From assembly GCA_016192455.1 (NCBI GenBank), contig JACPUC010000001.1, positions 1 through 64,000 of the forward strand: DNA of 64,000 nt. The letters run 5' to 3'. Shown here one piece after another: positions 8,932 through 19,085 of the stretch; the first letter of the stretch is position 1; the number at the start of each line of letters is the position of its first letter. The DNA comes from Candidatus Tectimicrobiota bacterium. Lineage in GTDB: Bacteria; JACPUC01. A program made the position numbers and the translations under genes. The notes under the pieces are model-generated. The model ran no database searches. It saw only the letters and a list, made by a program, of their open reading frames with translations, and was not told the origin of the DNA.

Positions 8932-10086
8932 ATGCGTATCGAGATTTCCGAACTTCCCGAGGAAACCCAGCTTATCGTTGGGGAGCTGAAGAACCTCTTG
9001 AAGAAGCACCTCAACGAGGAGCTGATCGCCGAGCACGAGCAGAAGAAACGCCTGCCGCAGCACGTCCTGGGCGCCCTCTTCGAGCAGGGGTTCATGGGCA
9101 TGTTGACGCCGGAGGAGTACGGCGGCAGCCCCTCGACCATGACCACCCTGGCGGCCGTGGGGGAAGAGATCGCCGCCGCCTGGGCCAGCCTCATGCTCGC
9201 CTGGTCGGTGCAGAACACCCTGGCGCCGACGGCCCTCCTCATCGCCGGCAGCGAGGCCCAGAAGCGCGCCTGGCTGCCGCGCCTGGCCCAGCGCGACCTC
9301 GGCGCCTTTGCCCTGACGGAGCCGGAGTGCGGATCGGACTCCGCCGCCCTGCAGCTCAAGGCCGCCAAGACCGACCACGGCTGGCTGCTGAACGGCAGGA
9401 AGATCTTCATCTCGAACGCCGTCGGCGGCAAGATCGCCACCGTTTACGCCCGCACCGCGCCGCCGAAGCACACCGGCATCAGCGCCTTCATGGTGGATAT
9501 GGAGGCGGCGACGGCGAACGGGGGCTTGAAGATCAACCAGCAGATGGAGCAAAAGCTGGGGGTGAACGCCTCGCCCATCGCCGAGCTCGTCTTCGACAAC
9601 TGCGAGCTGCCGCGCGACGCCCTCGTCGGCGAGGAGGGGCAGGGGTTCATCCTGGCTATGAAGACGCTTGATGTCGGGCGCGTGACCATCGCCGCGCAGG
9701 CCCTCGGCGTCGCCCGCAGCGCCCTCGCCGCCGCCAAGGAGTATATGGGGGAACGCAGCGCCTTCGGCCGCAAGCTCAAGGAGCTCGACAAGCTGCGCGC
9801 CAAGCTGGCGCATATGCAGACGAAGTACGACGCGGCCCGCCTCCTCACCTTCCGCGCCGCCTGGCTGCAGGATGAGGGCAAGGAGTTCACCCGCCTGGCC
9901 TCCGAGGCGAAGCTCTTCGCCACCAAGGCGGCCGAGGAGATCACCAACGACGCCGTGCAGATCCATGGCGGCGTGGGCGTCATCCTGCCGGTGGAGCGCC
10001 TCTACCGCGACGCCAAGGTCTTCTCCATCTATGAAGGCACCAGCGAAATCCAGGAGAACATCATCGCCCGCGAGCTGCTCGATTAA
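8932..10086 (+). CDS. Acyl-CoA dehydrogenase
   Basis: 384 residues, a typical FAD-dependent acyl-CoA dehydrogenase that oxidises acyl-CoA to 2-enoyl-CoA. Visible signatures are FALTEPECGSDSAAL (FAD/substrate loop), ISNAVGG, RSAFGRKLKEL, QIHGGVGVI and the C-terminal IYEGTSEIQ, where Glu368 is at the position of the catalytic base in most family members. ATG at 8932 is preceded by GAGGAGG at 5-base spacing; the frame is open upstream but without a better site. No electron-transfer flavoprotein or hydratase gene adjoins it. Chain-length or branched/aromatic specificity cannot be read from the sequence. Confidence 0.94.
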   Translation: MRIEISELPEETQLIVGELKNLLKKHLNEELIAEHEQKKRLPQHVLGALFEQGFMGMLTPEEYGGSPSTMTTLAAVGEEIAAAWASLMLAWSVQNTLAPTALLIAGSEAQKRAWLPRLAQRDLGAFALTEPECGSDSAALQLKAAKTDHGWLLNGRKIFISNAVGGKIATVYARTAPPKHTGISAFMVDMEAATANGGLKINQQMEQKLGVNASPIAELVFDNCELPRDALVGEEGQGFILAMKTLDVGRVTIAAQALGVARSALAAAKEYMGERSAFGRKLKELDKLRAKLAHMQTKYDAARLLTFRAAWLQDEGKEFTRLASEAKLFATKAAEEITNDAVQIHGGVGVILPVERLYRDAKVFSIYEGTSEIQENIIARELLD

Positions 10087-10365
10087 ACGAGCCGGCTCAC
10101 TGTCATGGCTCAGCCTTGCGCCTCGAAGTGCGAGGTTGTCATTCGGTCGCGGGGCGCTTCAGTGGCGGGGTGTCGGTGCCGCCGAAGGGTTCCGCGCCCA
10201 TCGTGACAGGCGATCGGGGCTCCCGCCTCCTGGCACGGAGCCCTCCGCCGCATCGTCACCGCATTGCCACACGCTCTCTGCAATGCCGCTGCAGTTTCAT
10301 CCGTCTGCGGGTCGCAGATGGGGGGGAATAGATGCACCTGAACTGGAATTGCAGAGGAGCATGCC

Positions 10366-13300
10366 ATGTTCCCGCGGGCCCGGTTACTTGCTGCCTTGCT
10401 GGCTTCTCTCCTCCTTCTCGGCCTCTCCACCACCTCAGCACGGTCGCAGGGGGGGCTCACCCTCACCCTCGAGCCCGCCGCGGTGCGCGCCGGTGAGGTC
10501 CTGCGCCTGTCGGCGGCGGGCCTTCCCGACCTTCCCCTCCTCATCGCCGCCTCCACCGCCAACAGCGGCCTGGGCGAGGTCGGCGGGCAGCCCCTCCTCC
10601 TGGGACCAGACGCCTTCGTGCTCTTCACGGTGCGGACGGACGCTGAGGGCAGATTCAGCGTGACGGTGAGCATCCCTCCCGGCGTCGGCGGCACCTTCTT
10701 CCTCCAGGCAGCTCAGGCACTCGAAGCCGATTTCTCTCGCCTCCTCCTCTCCAACGGCGCGCAGGTGGCCATCACCGGGTTGCCCGCGAACCCGGACACC
10801 GTCTTCATCCCGCACCTCGACGGCGACGGCGACGGCATCCCCAATTTCTTGGAGGGGAGTGGGGACGCCGACGGCGACGGCGTGCCGAACTTCCTCGACC
10901 CCGACAGCGACGGCGACGGCATCCCGGATAGCGCGGCGGCATCCACCTCCGGTGCTTCCTACGTGGATACGGACGGCGACGGCATCCCCGACTTCCTCGA
11001 TCGGGACGATGACGGCGACGGCATCCCGGACAGCGAGGACGATGACCCGCTGACGCCCGTTTCCCCGACCGACTTCCGCAGCGAGGCGCGCCTGGTCGTC
11101 CGCTCACTCGAAACGCGCGTCACCGGCCTGTCGCTGGCGGCGGCGGCGCGCCCCGGCGACCTCATCGACCTGGTGGTGCAGGGGATCAGCGCGAGCCGCG
11201 GCGGCTACGCGGTGCTCTTCAGCACCGGCGCCGAAGACGGCTCGCGGCTGCCCGTGGCGCCCATCGCCGTGCGGCCCGAAGGGGAGGGGAGCGTCGAGCG
11301 CCTGACGGTGCGGGTGCCCGAGACCGCCAGCAGTGGGCCGGTGCAGGTCCGCCAGGGGGCGCTCCTCTCGGACGAGGTGGCGCTTCAGGTGGTGCCGCCG
11401 GCCCTGCCGCTGATCATCAGCCAGCAGGAGGACGACCCCGCCAGCCCCTTGGTGGCCTCCATCGCCGAAGGTGCGCCGCTGACGCTCATCGGCGATGGGT
11501 TCCGCCAAGATGACATGGTCATGTTCGCCACGGCTGAGGGCGCCGAATTTTCCCAGAGACCAACGACGGTCAGCCCCGACGGCAGCGAGCTGTCGGTGGA
11601 ACTCCCCCACCCCGCAGTGCGCCTCGTGTGGATCGAGCGCCAGGGGAGCGAGAGCAACCGCTTGCTGCTGAACGTCACGCGTCAGGTCAGCGGCCGCCTC
11701 GAGCTGCCGCCGGGGATCGCCGTGGCGGAGCTGCGCGTCGAGAGCGGTCTGCTGGCGGAGGCGACACCGGCCGCGGACGGCAGCTTCAGCATCGCGGTGC
11801 GCGCCCAGGCGCGCCCACTGATCGAGGTGGTGGAGGCTTCGACGGGGGTCATCCTCCTCATGGCGTTCGTCGAGTCCACCGCCTCCGACGTGGTGGTGAC
11901 CCCCCTCACCACCGTCACCGCCCAGATCGTCCGCGCTCTCATGCTCGAGGTGAGCCTGGAGGATGCCTCGCTGCCTGAGGCCCTGGCGATCATCGCCGCG
12001 ACGCCGGAGGCGGCGGCCGCGGCGGCGGTGCTGGCGGAACGCCTGCCGCTGGACCGCACCCTGCTTATCGGGCGGGACGAGCGCTACGCCGCTGCTTTCA
12101 CCAGCGCCGTCGAGGCCGCCAACACCGCCTTGCGGGCGGCGCTCGACCAGGGGCGCCTGCGCGCCAAGGCGCAGCGCGCCGGAACGAAGCGCGAGGCGAG
12201 AATCCTGCCGCGGCAAGAGCAGTACGACATCATGCTTGCCGAGAACCCGGCCGATCCGGGGAATTTGCTGATCGAGAACGATACCCAACTGCTGCTCAGC
12301 GTGCAGATGAAAGACAAAGAGAACGGCGACATCCTGCACAGCCACGCACGGACCTTCTTTGACAACAACGTCGTGGGACCTCAAGGAGGCGGCCTGCTCT
12401 TCATCGCCAGCACGAAGTTCTTCAAGCTCCCGCAAAACCGCGACGTCGAGGTCGAGATACTCACCGGCGGCTTGTTCAGCGACGTCACGCCAACACCCTT
12501 GCAGCTCGAGACGAATACGGTCCTTACGGTGCGCTTCTCACTCGAGCGCATCTTGACCCCCGTCATCAACTCCATGCTGGATGCCATCTTCTCGCCGCAG
12601 ATCGGCATCCCGCGCTCCCAGCACCTGTTCATCAGGGTGGTCGCCAACTTCGGCGACGACTTCATGCGCCAGCTCGTGAGCTTCGCCGTCTCAGAAGAAC
12701 ACCACGACATCTATGAGATTGTCGCCTTCGCGGCCCGCCTCCTCTTCGAGGACGCCTGGCAGTTCCCCCCAGGCCCGCTCACCACCCACCTCATCCAAGC
12801 CTTGCTCCTCACGAGAGGGCCCAATGTGGCGGTCGTCCTCGTCGATAAGCTCGCCAAGCGTCTGGCGGGCCAGCTCAACGCCATCTCCAGCGCCCTCCTC
12901 GTGCTGCGCACGGTCACCAACATGGTCGGCGTCTCCAAGGCGGTGGCTGATATCGTGACCGTCCCGGCGATCGTCGAGTTCGAGGCGGACTTCGCGCAGC
13001 CCATCGTCGAATCCATCGATCCCTCCTGCATCTCCTCCCGCCAGACCGAACTGGACGCCGTCGTTGTGGGACGCAACTTCCGCAACTTCGATGACGACCT
13101 CGACGCCGAGCCGAACTTCGCCGTCAGCATCCCCTTCGAGGAGGGCGGCAGCGCGACGCGCCACGAAGTCCTGGTGCGGGCCGGCACGTACGGGCGCGTC
13201 ACCTCCCTGAACGCGCGGGGCACGCGCGCTCTCGTGCGCTTCCAGACGGCCGGCGGCACGTTCGCCGGCGGCGCCGTGCAGGCGCGCTTCGGCGAGACGC

Positions 13301-14775
13301 AGCGTGCCCCGATCACCAGCGCCACTCTGGAGGTGGTGGAGGAGCCGCGCATCAACGCCGTCGAGCCGGCGCGCGCCCGCCGCGGCGAGCTCGTGCGCCT
13401 CTCCGGCTGCGGCTTCGGGTTCGAGCGCGAGGCGAACGAGGTGACCTTCATCGACGTGGACGGTGGCGAAGTCAGCCTGGCGCCGGAGGCTGCCGGCGGG
13501 AATGGCAACTTCCTGCTGGTACGCGTGCCGCAGGAGGTGACGCCGGGTCCGGGCAGCATCCGCGTCACCAGCACCATCGCCGATCAGAGCCTGACCTCGG
13601 AGCGCGCCGACTTCTTCGTCGACGCCGTGCTCTTCGTCGTCAGCCTGCCCCCGACGATCCGCGCCGGCATCCCCTTCAGCATGTCCGTCATTGCCACCGA
13701 TCCAGCGGGACAGGTCCGCGCCGACTTTCGGGAGGCCGTGCCGCTGACGCTCTCTGGCGATCCTGAAAGTCCGCCGCCCTCCGGCCGCCTGGCCATTGCC
13801 GCCATCCCGCCGGACGCCTGGGTAAACGGCGCCTTCAGCACCGACGCTCAAAGCTACAGCGGCGATGAGGACGCCTACCTGCTCACCGTCACCGCCTTCC
13901 GCCCCGTGGATCCGCGCGACATGGGAGTCGGCCACACCGTGGTGAACGGCACGGAGCTCGCCACCAGGGCCGTCGGCTTCTTCCGCTCCACCGACAGCGG
14001 CGCGAGCTATGCGTTTGAGGCGCAATCCAGCATCGGCGGCGCCGGCCTTGACGGCGGCTTGCTCCGCGGCGTCGGCGGCGAGGGCTCCTGCCGCAGCATC
14101 GTCGTCTGCGAGGACCGCCGCGAGGTGACCGGCAGGGCCGTGCAGATCGTGAGCCTCGACCCGGCGAGCCCGAACGGCGTTGGTCCCCTGCCGTCCACCA
14201 TCGACAGCGTCCTCGTCTCAGGCGCCGCCTTGGTGAGTGGGTACTTCAGCTTCAACTTCATACCAGCCGTCGGCGTTGAGGTTGGGGTCATCGGCCTGGA
14301 AGTCGCCATCAATCCGCGCACCTATCTGGCAAGCCTTGCGATGCCTGGCTTGCCGCGCTTCTTCTTCGACGCGCATAGCAGCCGTCCGGCGCAGAGTCCG
14401 CGAGGCCGGCACGTGGCGGCCATCCGGGCCACGCCGTTGCGCATCTACTCGTACGATTCGTTCAGGTCGCGTTCGACGATCCGCAACCTGCGCGAGGCAG
14501 ACTTCGTCCTTCCGGGGCTCGCCCGTGTTCCGCCCGACCTGGAGAAGCAGCCATTCTCCTTCAGCCTGCCCGTCACCGGGCCGGAGGTCTACCTGAGCGC
14601 CTACGGCGATCCTGCGGCAATCGACCTCCTCGAACTGGTCGGGCGTCGGGTGGTGGAGGCGGTCCCTCAGGATCCGCTCAACCCGGTGACGTATGAGGCG
14701 ATAGGGGGCTTCTCAATGAACATGACCTGCGATGGCTGTGGGATGTCCGTGATCGGCTTCCGGCGGCAGCGGTAG
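10366..14775 (+). CDS. Giant secreted protein with thrombospondin type-3-like calcium repeats and IPT-like domains, 1469 aa
   Basis: A signal peptide ([20 protein letters not shown], cut near SARSQ) leads a protein that is probably extracellular or periplasmic. Residues ~150-228 carry repeated [24 protein letters not shown] and [10 protein letters not shown] units, the calcium-binding pattern of thrombospondin type-3 repeats. Later parts look like several beta-sandwich modules; segments such as [21 protein letters not shown] resemble IPT/TIG folds. A central helical stretch (~770-870) separates them. The C-terminus has a CDGCGM motif but no sortase or PEP-CTERM anchor. GAGGAGC precedes the ATG. 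Role unknown: adhesion or surface binding is a guess. Confidence 0.82.
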   Translation: MFPRARLLAALLASLLLLGLSTTSARSQGGLTLTLEPAAVRAGEVLRLSAAGLPDLPLLIAASTANSGLGEVGGQPLLLGPDAFVLFTVRTDAEGRFSVTVSIPPGVGGTFFLQAAQALEADFSRLLLSNGAQVAITGLPANPDTVFIPHLDGDGDGIPNFLEGSGDADGDGVPNFLDPDSDGDGIPDSAAASTSGASYVDTDGDGIPDFLDRDDDGDGIPDSEDDDPLTPVSPTDFRSEARLVVRSLETRVTGLSLAAAARPGDLIDLVVQGISASRGGYAVLFSTGAEDGSRLPVAPIAVRPEGEGSVERLTVRVPETASSGPVQVRQGALLSDEVALQVVPPALPLIISQQEDDPASPLVASIAEGAPLTLIGDGFRQDDMVMFATAEGAEFSQRPTTVSPDGSELSVELPHPAVRLVWIERQGSESNRLLLNVTRQVSGRLELPPGIAVAELRVESGLLAEATPAADGSFSIAVRAQARPLIEVVEASTGVILLMAFVESTASDVVVTPLTTVTAQIVRALMLEVSLEDASLPEALAIIAATPEAAAAAAVLAERLPLDRTLLIGRDERYAAAFTSAVEAANTALRAALDQGRLRAKAQRAGTKREARILPRQEQYDIMLAENPADPGNLLIENDTQLLLSVQMKDKENGDILHSHARTFFDNNVVGPQGGGLLFIASTKFFKLPQNRDVEVEILTGGLFSDVTPTPLQLETNTVLTVRFSLERILTPVINSMLDAIFSPQIGIPRSQHLFIRVVANFGDDFMRQLVSFAVSEEHHDIYEIVAFAARLLFEDAWQFPPGPLTTHLIQALLLTRGPNVAVVLVDKLAKRLAGQLNAISSALLVLRTVTNMVGVSKAVADIVTVPAIVEFEADFAQPIVESIDPSCISSRQTELDAVVVGRNFRNFDDDLDAEPNFAVSIPFEEGGSATRHEVLVRAGTYGRVTSLNARGTRALVRFQTAGGTFAGGAVQARFGETQRAPITSATLEVVEEPRINAVEPARARRGELVRLSGCGFGFEREANEVTFIDVDGGEVSLAPEAAGGNGNFLLVRVPQEVTPGPGSIRVTSTIADQSLTSERADFFVDAVLFVVSLPPTIRAGIPFSMSVIATDPAGQVRADFREAVPLTLSGDPESPPPSGRLAIAAIPPDAWVNGAFSTDAQSYSGDEDAYLLTVTAFRPVDPRDMGVGHTVVNGTELATRAVGFFRSTDSGASYAFEAQSSIGGAGLDGGLLRGVGGEGSCRSIVVCEDRREVTGRAVQIVSLDPASPNGVGPLPSTIDSVLVSGAALVSGYFSFNFIPAVGVEVGVIGLEVAINPRTYLASLAMPGLPRFFFDAHSSRPAQSPRGRHVAAIRATPLRIYSYDSFRSRSTIRNLREADFVLPGLARVPPDLEKQPFSFSLPVTGPEVYLSAYGDPAAIDLLELVGRRVVEAVPQDPLNPVTYEAIGGFSMNMTCDGCGMSVIGFRRQR

Positions 14776-14860
14776 GAGGAGAGAACCGTGGCAAGAGGCG
14801 CCAATCCGACGCTGGGAAGCGAGGCCGGAGTCGGCTGCGAGGCTCGGCGAAGGGTGCGCG

Positions 14861-16366
14861 TCAGCCATGGCTGTCAGGAACCTCGGCGGCGAGATCGGCC
14901 AGAAATTCCTCCGACTCGAGCAGCGTCTTCAGGCTCACGAGGAACTCGATGGCGCCCAGGCGCTCGCCGCTGAGGTTCAGGCCGTCGATCAGCCGATGGT
15001 CGAAGGTGAGGGAGAAGATGGCCGTCTTCAGGGGATCGTCGGGGTCATAGGCGCCGAAGCTGAGGATGGCGGTGGTGGGGTGATCCTCGACCGCCCAGGG
15101 GATGATGGAGGTGCCGGTGAGGTCGGCGTGGGGGCCGGTGCCCGGGCGCGGCTGGTAGCGCCCCGCGGCGTCGAGCTGCAACCTCCGCGGCAGGCCGGTG
15201 TTGTTGATCGTGAAGGTCAGCCCGGTAAGGTCCTCAAAAGGCGGGTTGGGCTGCTGGGCGCGGGCGAGGTGCGCCTGGATCGCCTCCACAAGCTCGCGGA
15301 ACGACTTCGTTTCCGCCTCCTTCACCACCGTCACCAACAGGCCCTCCTCGTAAGGACGCGCCACCGCGAAGCCCAGGCCGACGTGTTCCCGCGCCACGAC
15401 GGAGCGCCCGTCCTCGGTGACGTAGCCGTTGAAGTAGGCGAAGCGCGGGTCCTTCAGGAGGTACGCCGCCGCCGAGGCGATGGCGTGCAGGAACGAGGCC
15501 TGCCGGGCCTTGGTCGCCTCGATGGCCCACTTCAGGGCGATGCGCACCTTGCTGGTGGCCGCCGGGATGGTGACGTGGCTGTGCGCCAGCAGACGGGCCT
15601 CATGGCGCCGCCGGGGCAGCAAGGGGACGGCCCGCGGCGGTTCGGCCGCCGGCGGCGTCGGTTCCGCCACCGGCGCGGCGACGCCCGGCTGCACGGCGCC
15701 ATGCGCCCTCTCCACGTCGGCTGCGGTGATGACCCGGCCGCGCAGGCCTGTCGGCTGCACCTGGGTGAGATCAACCCCAAGTCGGCGGCTCGCGGCGCGG
15801 GCCCGGTCGGTCGCCGGCGGGGCCTGGGGCTCGGCCGCTGCGAGCCGCGCCAGGGCTGCGGCCGCGGCCGAGCCGTCGCCGGCCTCCGCGGGGGCTCGAC
15901 TCACTCCGGGGGATGGCTTCGCAGCGGCGCGCGCGCCGCGCTCGCGGGCGCCCGCCCCACCCCGCCGCCCGTTGGCCGCCGTGCGTTCTGGCGCGGCTGC
16001 CGGTCTTGCTGGCGCAACGGGGCGCTCCTTGCGGCCTCGCTCCTTGCCCTCCCCTGTCCGCACCTGACTCTGCACCCGCCTCGGCTTCGGCGCAGCCTCG
16101 CCTGCCTGCGGCGGCTCGACCGCCGCCGTCTCGATGCGCGCCAGCAGCACACCGCGCGGGCCGCTCTCACCCTCGGCCAGACAATGCTCCAAAAGAACCC
16201 CATCCACCGGCGACTCGAAATCAATCTCCGTCTTCACCACATCGAGGCAGGCCAGCGCCTCTCCCTTTTTGATGGACTCGCCGGGAAACTTGTACCAGCG
16301 GACGACGGTGACCTCCTCGACGGAGTAGTCGATCCCCGCTATGGCGCGTACCTCAAACGGCTGCAT
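14861..16366 (-). CDS. Dihydrolipoamide acyltransferase, E2 of a 2-oxoacid dehydrogenase complex
   Basis: 501 residues with the standard E2 layout. The lipoyl domain (1-80) carries the lipoylated Lys45 in DVVKTEIDF. A long Ala/Pro/Arg-rich linker follows, then the E1/E3-binding domain (~183-218, RRLGVDLTQVQPTGLRGRV), and the acyltransferase core ends with DHRLIDG, whose His457 is the catalytic residue. It transfers the acyl group made by E1 to CoA. The first 14 bases overlap the end of the upstream E1 gene, so the two are translationally coupled. No E3 (dihydrolipoamide dehydrogenase) gene is in the window. The acyl substrate (pyruvate, branched-chain or acetoin) is not decided by sequence. 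Confidence 0.93.
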   Translation of the reverse strand: MQPFEVRAIAGIDYSVEEVTVVRWYKFPGESIKKGEALACLDVVKTEIDFESPVDGVLLEHCLAEGESGPRGVLLARIETAAVEPPQAGEAAPKPRRVQSQVRTGEGKERGRKERPVAPARPAAAPERTAANGRRGGAGARERGARAAAKPSPGVSRAPAEAGDGSAAAAALARLAAAEPQAPPATDRARAASRRLGVDLTQVQPTGLRGRVITAADVERAHGAVQPGVAAPVAEPTPPAAEPPRAVPLLPRRRHEARLLAHSHVTIPAATSKVRIALKWAIEATKARQASFLHAIASAAAYLLKDPRFAYFNGYVTEDGRSVVAREHVGLGFAVARPYEEGLLVTVVKEAETKSFRELVEAIQAHLARAQQPNPPFEDLTGLTFTINNTGLPRRLQLDAAGRYQPRPGTGPHADLTGTSIIPWAVEDHPTTAILSFGAYDPDDPLKTAIFSLTFDHRLIDGLNLSGERLGAIEFLVSLKTLLESEEFLADLAAEVPDSHG

Positions 16367-18521
16367 ACGTGCCGCTCCCGTATTCCATGAGAACCCGGGC
16401 GGCCTCGATGACGGCGTCCTGGCTGGGGAGGCGATACTCCTCGAGGACCAGGCTCCCTGGCACCCCCGTCTCCTTGGCGCCGAGCACCACCAGCGGCGGC
16501 TCCTTGGCGTCGCCCCAGCGCGACCTGGCCCGCGCCTCCGGGCTGCTCAGCAGCCTCGCCACTTCGCCGCCGAAGCCGAACGCCTCCACCGACTCATGCA
16601 GGACGATGGCTCGCCCCGTCTTGGCGTAGCTGGCGAGGATCGCCACGCGGTCCAGCGGCTTGAGGGTGCGCATGTTGAGGACCTCCACCGAGACGCCGTC
16701 GTCGGCCAACTGCCGTGCCGCCTCCTCGGCCCGATGCACCATCAGCGCGCCATAGGTGATGATCGACAGCTCCGTCCCTTCGCGGCGCACTTGGGCCTTG
16801 CCGAGGGGGAGATAGTAGGGCTGCTCCGGCACCGGCGTCGCATATGCCTTGCGGGAATACGCATGAATCTGCTCGAGGAAAATCACCGGGTCGGGGTCCT
16901 TGATCGCCGACAGGAGCAACCCCTTGGCCTCGAAGGCATCGGCGGGGAAGACCACCTTGAGGCCCGGGAAGTTGAGCAGGCTCATCTCCTCCATCAGCGA
17001 GTGGTAGGTGCCGCTCGACGGCACGTAGCCGCCCGGCACGCGGATCACCAGCGGCAGGCTGTGCCCGGTTTGCCAGTAGTGGGTGGCCACGATGTCAACG
17101 AGCTGGCTGAAGCCGCAGGTGAGGAAGGTGAAGAACTGGATTTCGGTGACCGCCCGCACGCCCATGTAAGCCAGGCCGCCGGCGAAGCCGATGAGCCACG
17201 CCTCGCTGAGCGGCGTATTGAAGCAGCGCTCGAGGCCGAAGAGCTCGGTCAGCCCGTGGGTGATGCCGTAGACGCCGCCGCGACCGCCGAGGCGCTCCTC
17301 ATCGCTCTTCACATCCTCGCCAAAGACGACGACGCGCTCATCCTCCTGCATCGCCTGCTTGAGGGCCTCGTTGAGCGCCTGCCCATAGAGGAGCGTGCGG
17401 CTGGTGGGCCGTGGCGGCTGCTCCTCGGCCAGGCGGGCGCTCACCTCGCAGGCCGGATCGGCGAAGGGCGAGCCGAGGTCCTCATCCGTCGGCTGCGGGT
17501 CGGCGGCCTCCTCGGCGCGGTCGAACGCCTCGCTGATCTGCTCCCGCAGCGTCGCCTCGAGCTCCCCCAGCTCCTCATCGCTCTTCAGACCTCGCCGCAG
17601 CACGAGGAACTCGGCGAAGGCGAGCGGGTCGCGTGGGAGGTAGTGCTCCAGCTCCGCCTGGCGGGGCTTGCGGTAGCGCGTCGGCTCGGTGCGGTTGTGT
17701 CCTTCGAAGCGGTACGTCTGCGCCGCCACCAGGGCCGGGCCGAACCCCTGGCGGGCCCGCTCGAGGGCATACTTGACGCGGTAGTAGACCTCCTCGACGT
17801 CCCAGCCGTTGGTGAGCATGATGCCGGGCATGCCGAAGCCGCGGGCGCGATCGGCGAAGCTCGACAGGGGATCGGCGAAGGGATGCGTCTCTTCAGGCAG
17901 CACGGAGATGGCGTGGCGATTCAGGTTGATCAGCCAAACGACGGGGATGTTCAGCACCGTGGCGGCGTTCATCGTTTCCAGGACCGCCCCCTGGTTGGAG
18001 GCGCCCTCGCCGATGCAGATGACGCCCACGACGCGCGTCTCGTCGCTCAGGGCGCCGGCGCGCTGGCGGAGGTAGTTGGCGGCCCAGACGGCGCCGGAGA
18101 GGATGGGGGCGCCGGCGCCCATATGGCTGATGAAGCGCAGCACGCCCTGCTCCGGCAAGTGCAGGTGCCAGTTGAGGTCGCGGCCCCGCGCCGGCCCCTC
18201 GCGCTTGGCGAAGAACTGCAACCCGACGACATAGGGGTCGAGCCCTTTCACGAGGTAGAAGCCGGCGTCGCGGTGCGACGGGAAGACAAGGTCCTGCGCC
18301 TCCAAGGCCCAGGCCATGCCGACGGAAAGGGCCTCCTGGCCCTTGCTGTCGAAGACCGTGCCGGGGATCGGGCTGGGCTCCTTCATCTTGCGGCGGTAGA
18401 GCTCCTCCTCAACGAGGCGCGCCTTCAGGATGCCCTCATACATGCCGAGGAGGTCGTCAGACCGCAGGTAGCCGAACGTGGCGTAGCGCTGCATCGCCTT
18501 TTGCTCATTGATGAGAGTCAC
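16353..18521 (-). CDS. Fused alpha-beta E1 of a 2-oxoacid dehydrogenase complex
   Basis: One 722-residue chain holds both E1 subunits: the alpha half (1-350, thiamine-diphosphate binding) and the beta half (from ~390, with LVIRVPGGYVPSSGTYHS and the C-terminal transketolase domain ETGVPGSLVLEEYRLP). It decarboxylates a 2-oxoacid and reductively acylates E2. Fusion occurs in some branched-chain and related complexes. The usual GDG thiamine motif reads GEG (GEGASNQGAVLETMN), and the later Asn lies in INLNRHAIS instead of ENNxYAIS; both are unusual. GTG at 18521 was chosen for its GGGAGGG site; a further upstream GTG lacks one. It overlaps the E2 gene. Confidence 0.9.
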   Translation of the reverse strand: MTLINEQKAMQRYATFGYLRSDDLLGMYEGILKARLVEEELYRRKMKEPSPIPGTVFDSKGQEALSVGMAWALEAQDLVFPSHRDAGFYLVKGLDPYVVGLQFFAKREGPARGRDLNWHLHLPEQGVLRFISHMGAGAPILSGAVWAANYLRQRAGALSDETRVVGVICIGEGASNQGAVLETMNAATVLNIPVVWLINLNRHAISVLPEETHPFADPLSSFADRARGFGMPGIMLTNGWDVEEVYYRVKYALERARQGFGPALVAAQTYRFEGHNRTEPTRYRKPRQAELEHYLPRDPLAFAEFLVLRRGLKSDEELGELEATLREQISEAFDRAEEAADPQPTDEDLGSPFADPACEVSARLAEEQPPRPTSRTLLYGQALNEALKQAMQEDERVVVFGEDVKSDEERLGGRGGVYGITHGLTELFGLERCFNTPLSEAWLIGFAGGLAYMGVRAVTEIQFFTFLTCGFSQLVDIVATHYWQTGHSLPLVIRVPGGYVPSSGTYHSLMEEMSLLNFPGLKVVFPADAFEAKGLLLSAIKDPDPVIFLEQIHAYSRKAYATPVPEQPYYLPLGKAQVRREGTELSIITYGALMVHRAEEAARQLADDGVSVEVLNMRTLKPLDRVAILASYAKTGRAIVLHESVEAFGFGGEVARLLSSPEARARSRWGDAKEPPLVVLGAKETGVPGSLVLEEYRLPSQDAVIEAARVLMEYGSGTYAAV

Positions 18522-19085
18522 GTTGCCCTCCCTCGGAAGCTCTCCTTCTCCCTGCGCGTAGCGGTGGAGCACACCCCCTCCTAGAAACTCTCGTGGGGAG
18601 GATCATTCCTCCCCGCTTCGTGGGGCCGGCTCGAAGCGAGCGCTCCCGTGCCGCTCGCGAGCCTCCGGCTCACCGCCCCGGCGGGGCGGCGGAGCTTGAA
18701 ACGGCTCCCCCAGCAGCCATGCGCCGGCAGGGACATCTCGTCGAAAACGCAAGGGCGGAGAGGGTACCGTGGTGCGCCCCTCTCTTCTTCGAGTATAGAA
18801 GTGGGGGATGACGGGAGCAAGCCGCCGCGGAGCGACGGCGGCGCGGCTGGAAGGCGTGCCGTGAGTCACCCGGTCCCTCGCGCCGTTGGAGGCACCCGGC
18901 CGCACTCGTGAGCCGCCTTTTTCCCCTGCCGACCGCTCTACCTTCCGCGCTTGCGCCCTCCCGCCAGCGTGCTACCATGGCCGTGACTCCTCGGTGCGCG
19001 TAAGGGTCTCTCCTGGAAGATGTCCGCTGGCGGGTGGCCGCCAGGGGGCTTGGGCCGGACAGGCACGAGAAGAAGGAGGAAGGAT
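18522..19085. other. Divergent promoter region between E1 and the NMT1-type receptor
   Basis: 564 bases without a supported gene. On the plus strand a TTGCGC box (18951-18956), a 16-bp spacer and TACCAT (18973-18978) form a reasonable promoter for the receptor gene; the same TACCAT -10 box serves tRNA-Leu. No riboswitch was recognised. Confidence 0.4.

Noticed and set aside
8285-8989. Long plus-strand frame (234 aa) upstream of the acyl-CoA dehydrogenase
   Set aside because: Low-complexity Pro/Arg/Ala translation with no family pattern. It overlaps the better-supported dehydrogenase start and is probably a GC-rich shadow frame.
16341-18584. 747-aa plus-strand frame opposite the E1 gene
   Set aside because: Antisense shadow. 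The minus strand encodes an unmistakable fused E1 with all thiamine-enzyme motifs.
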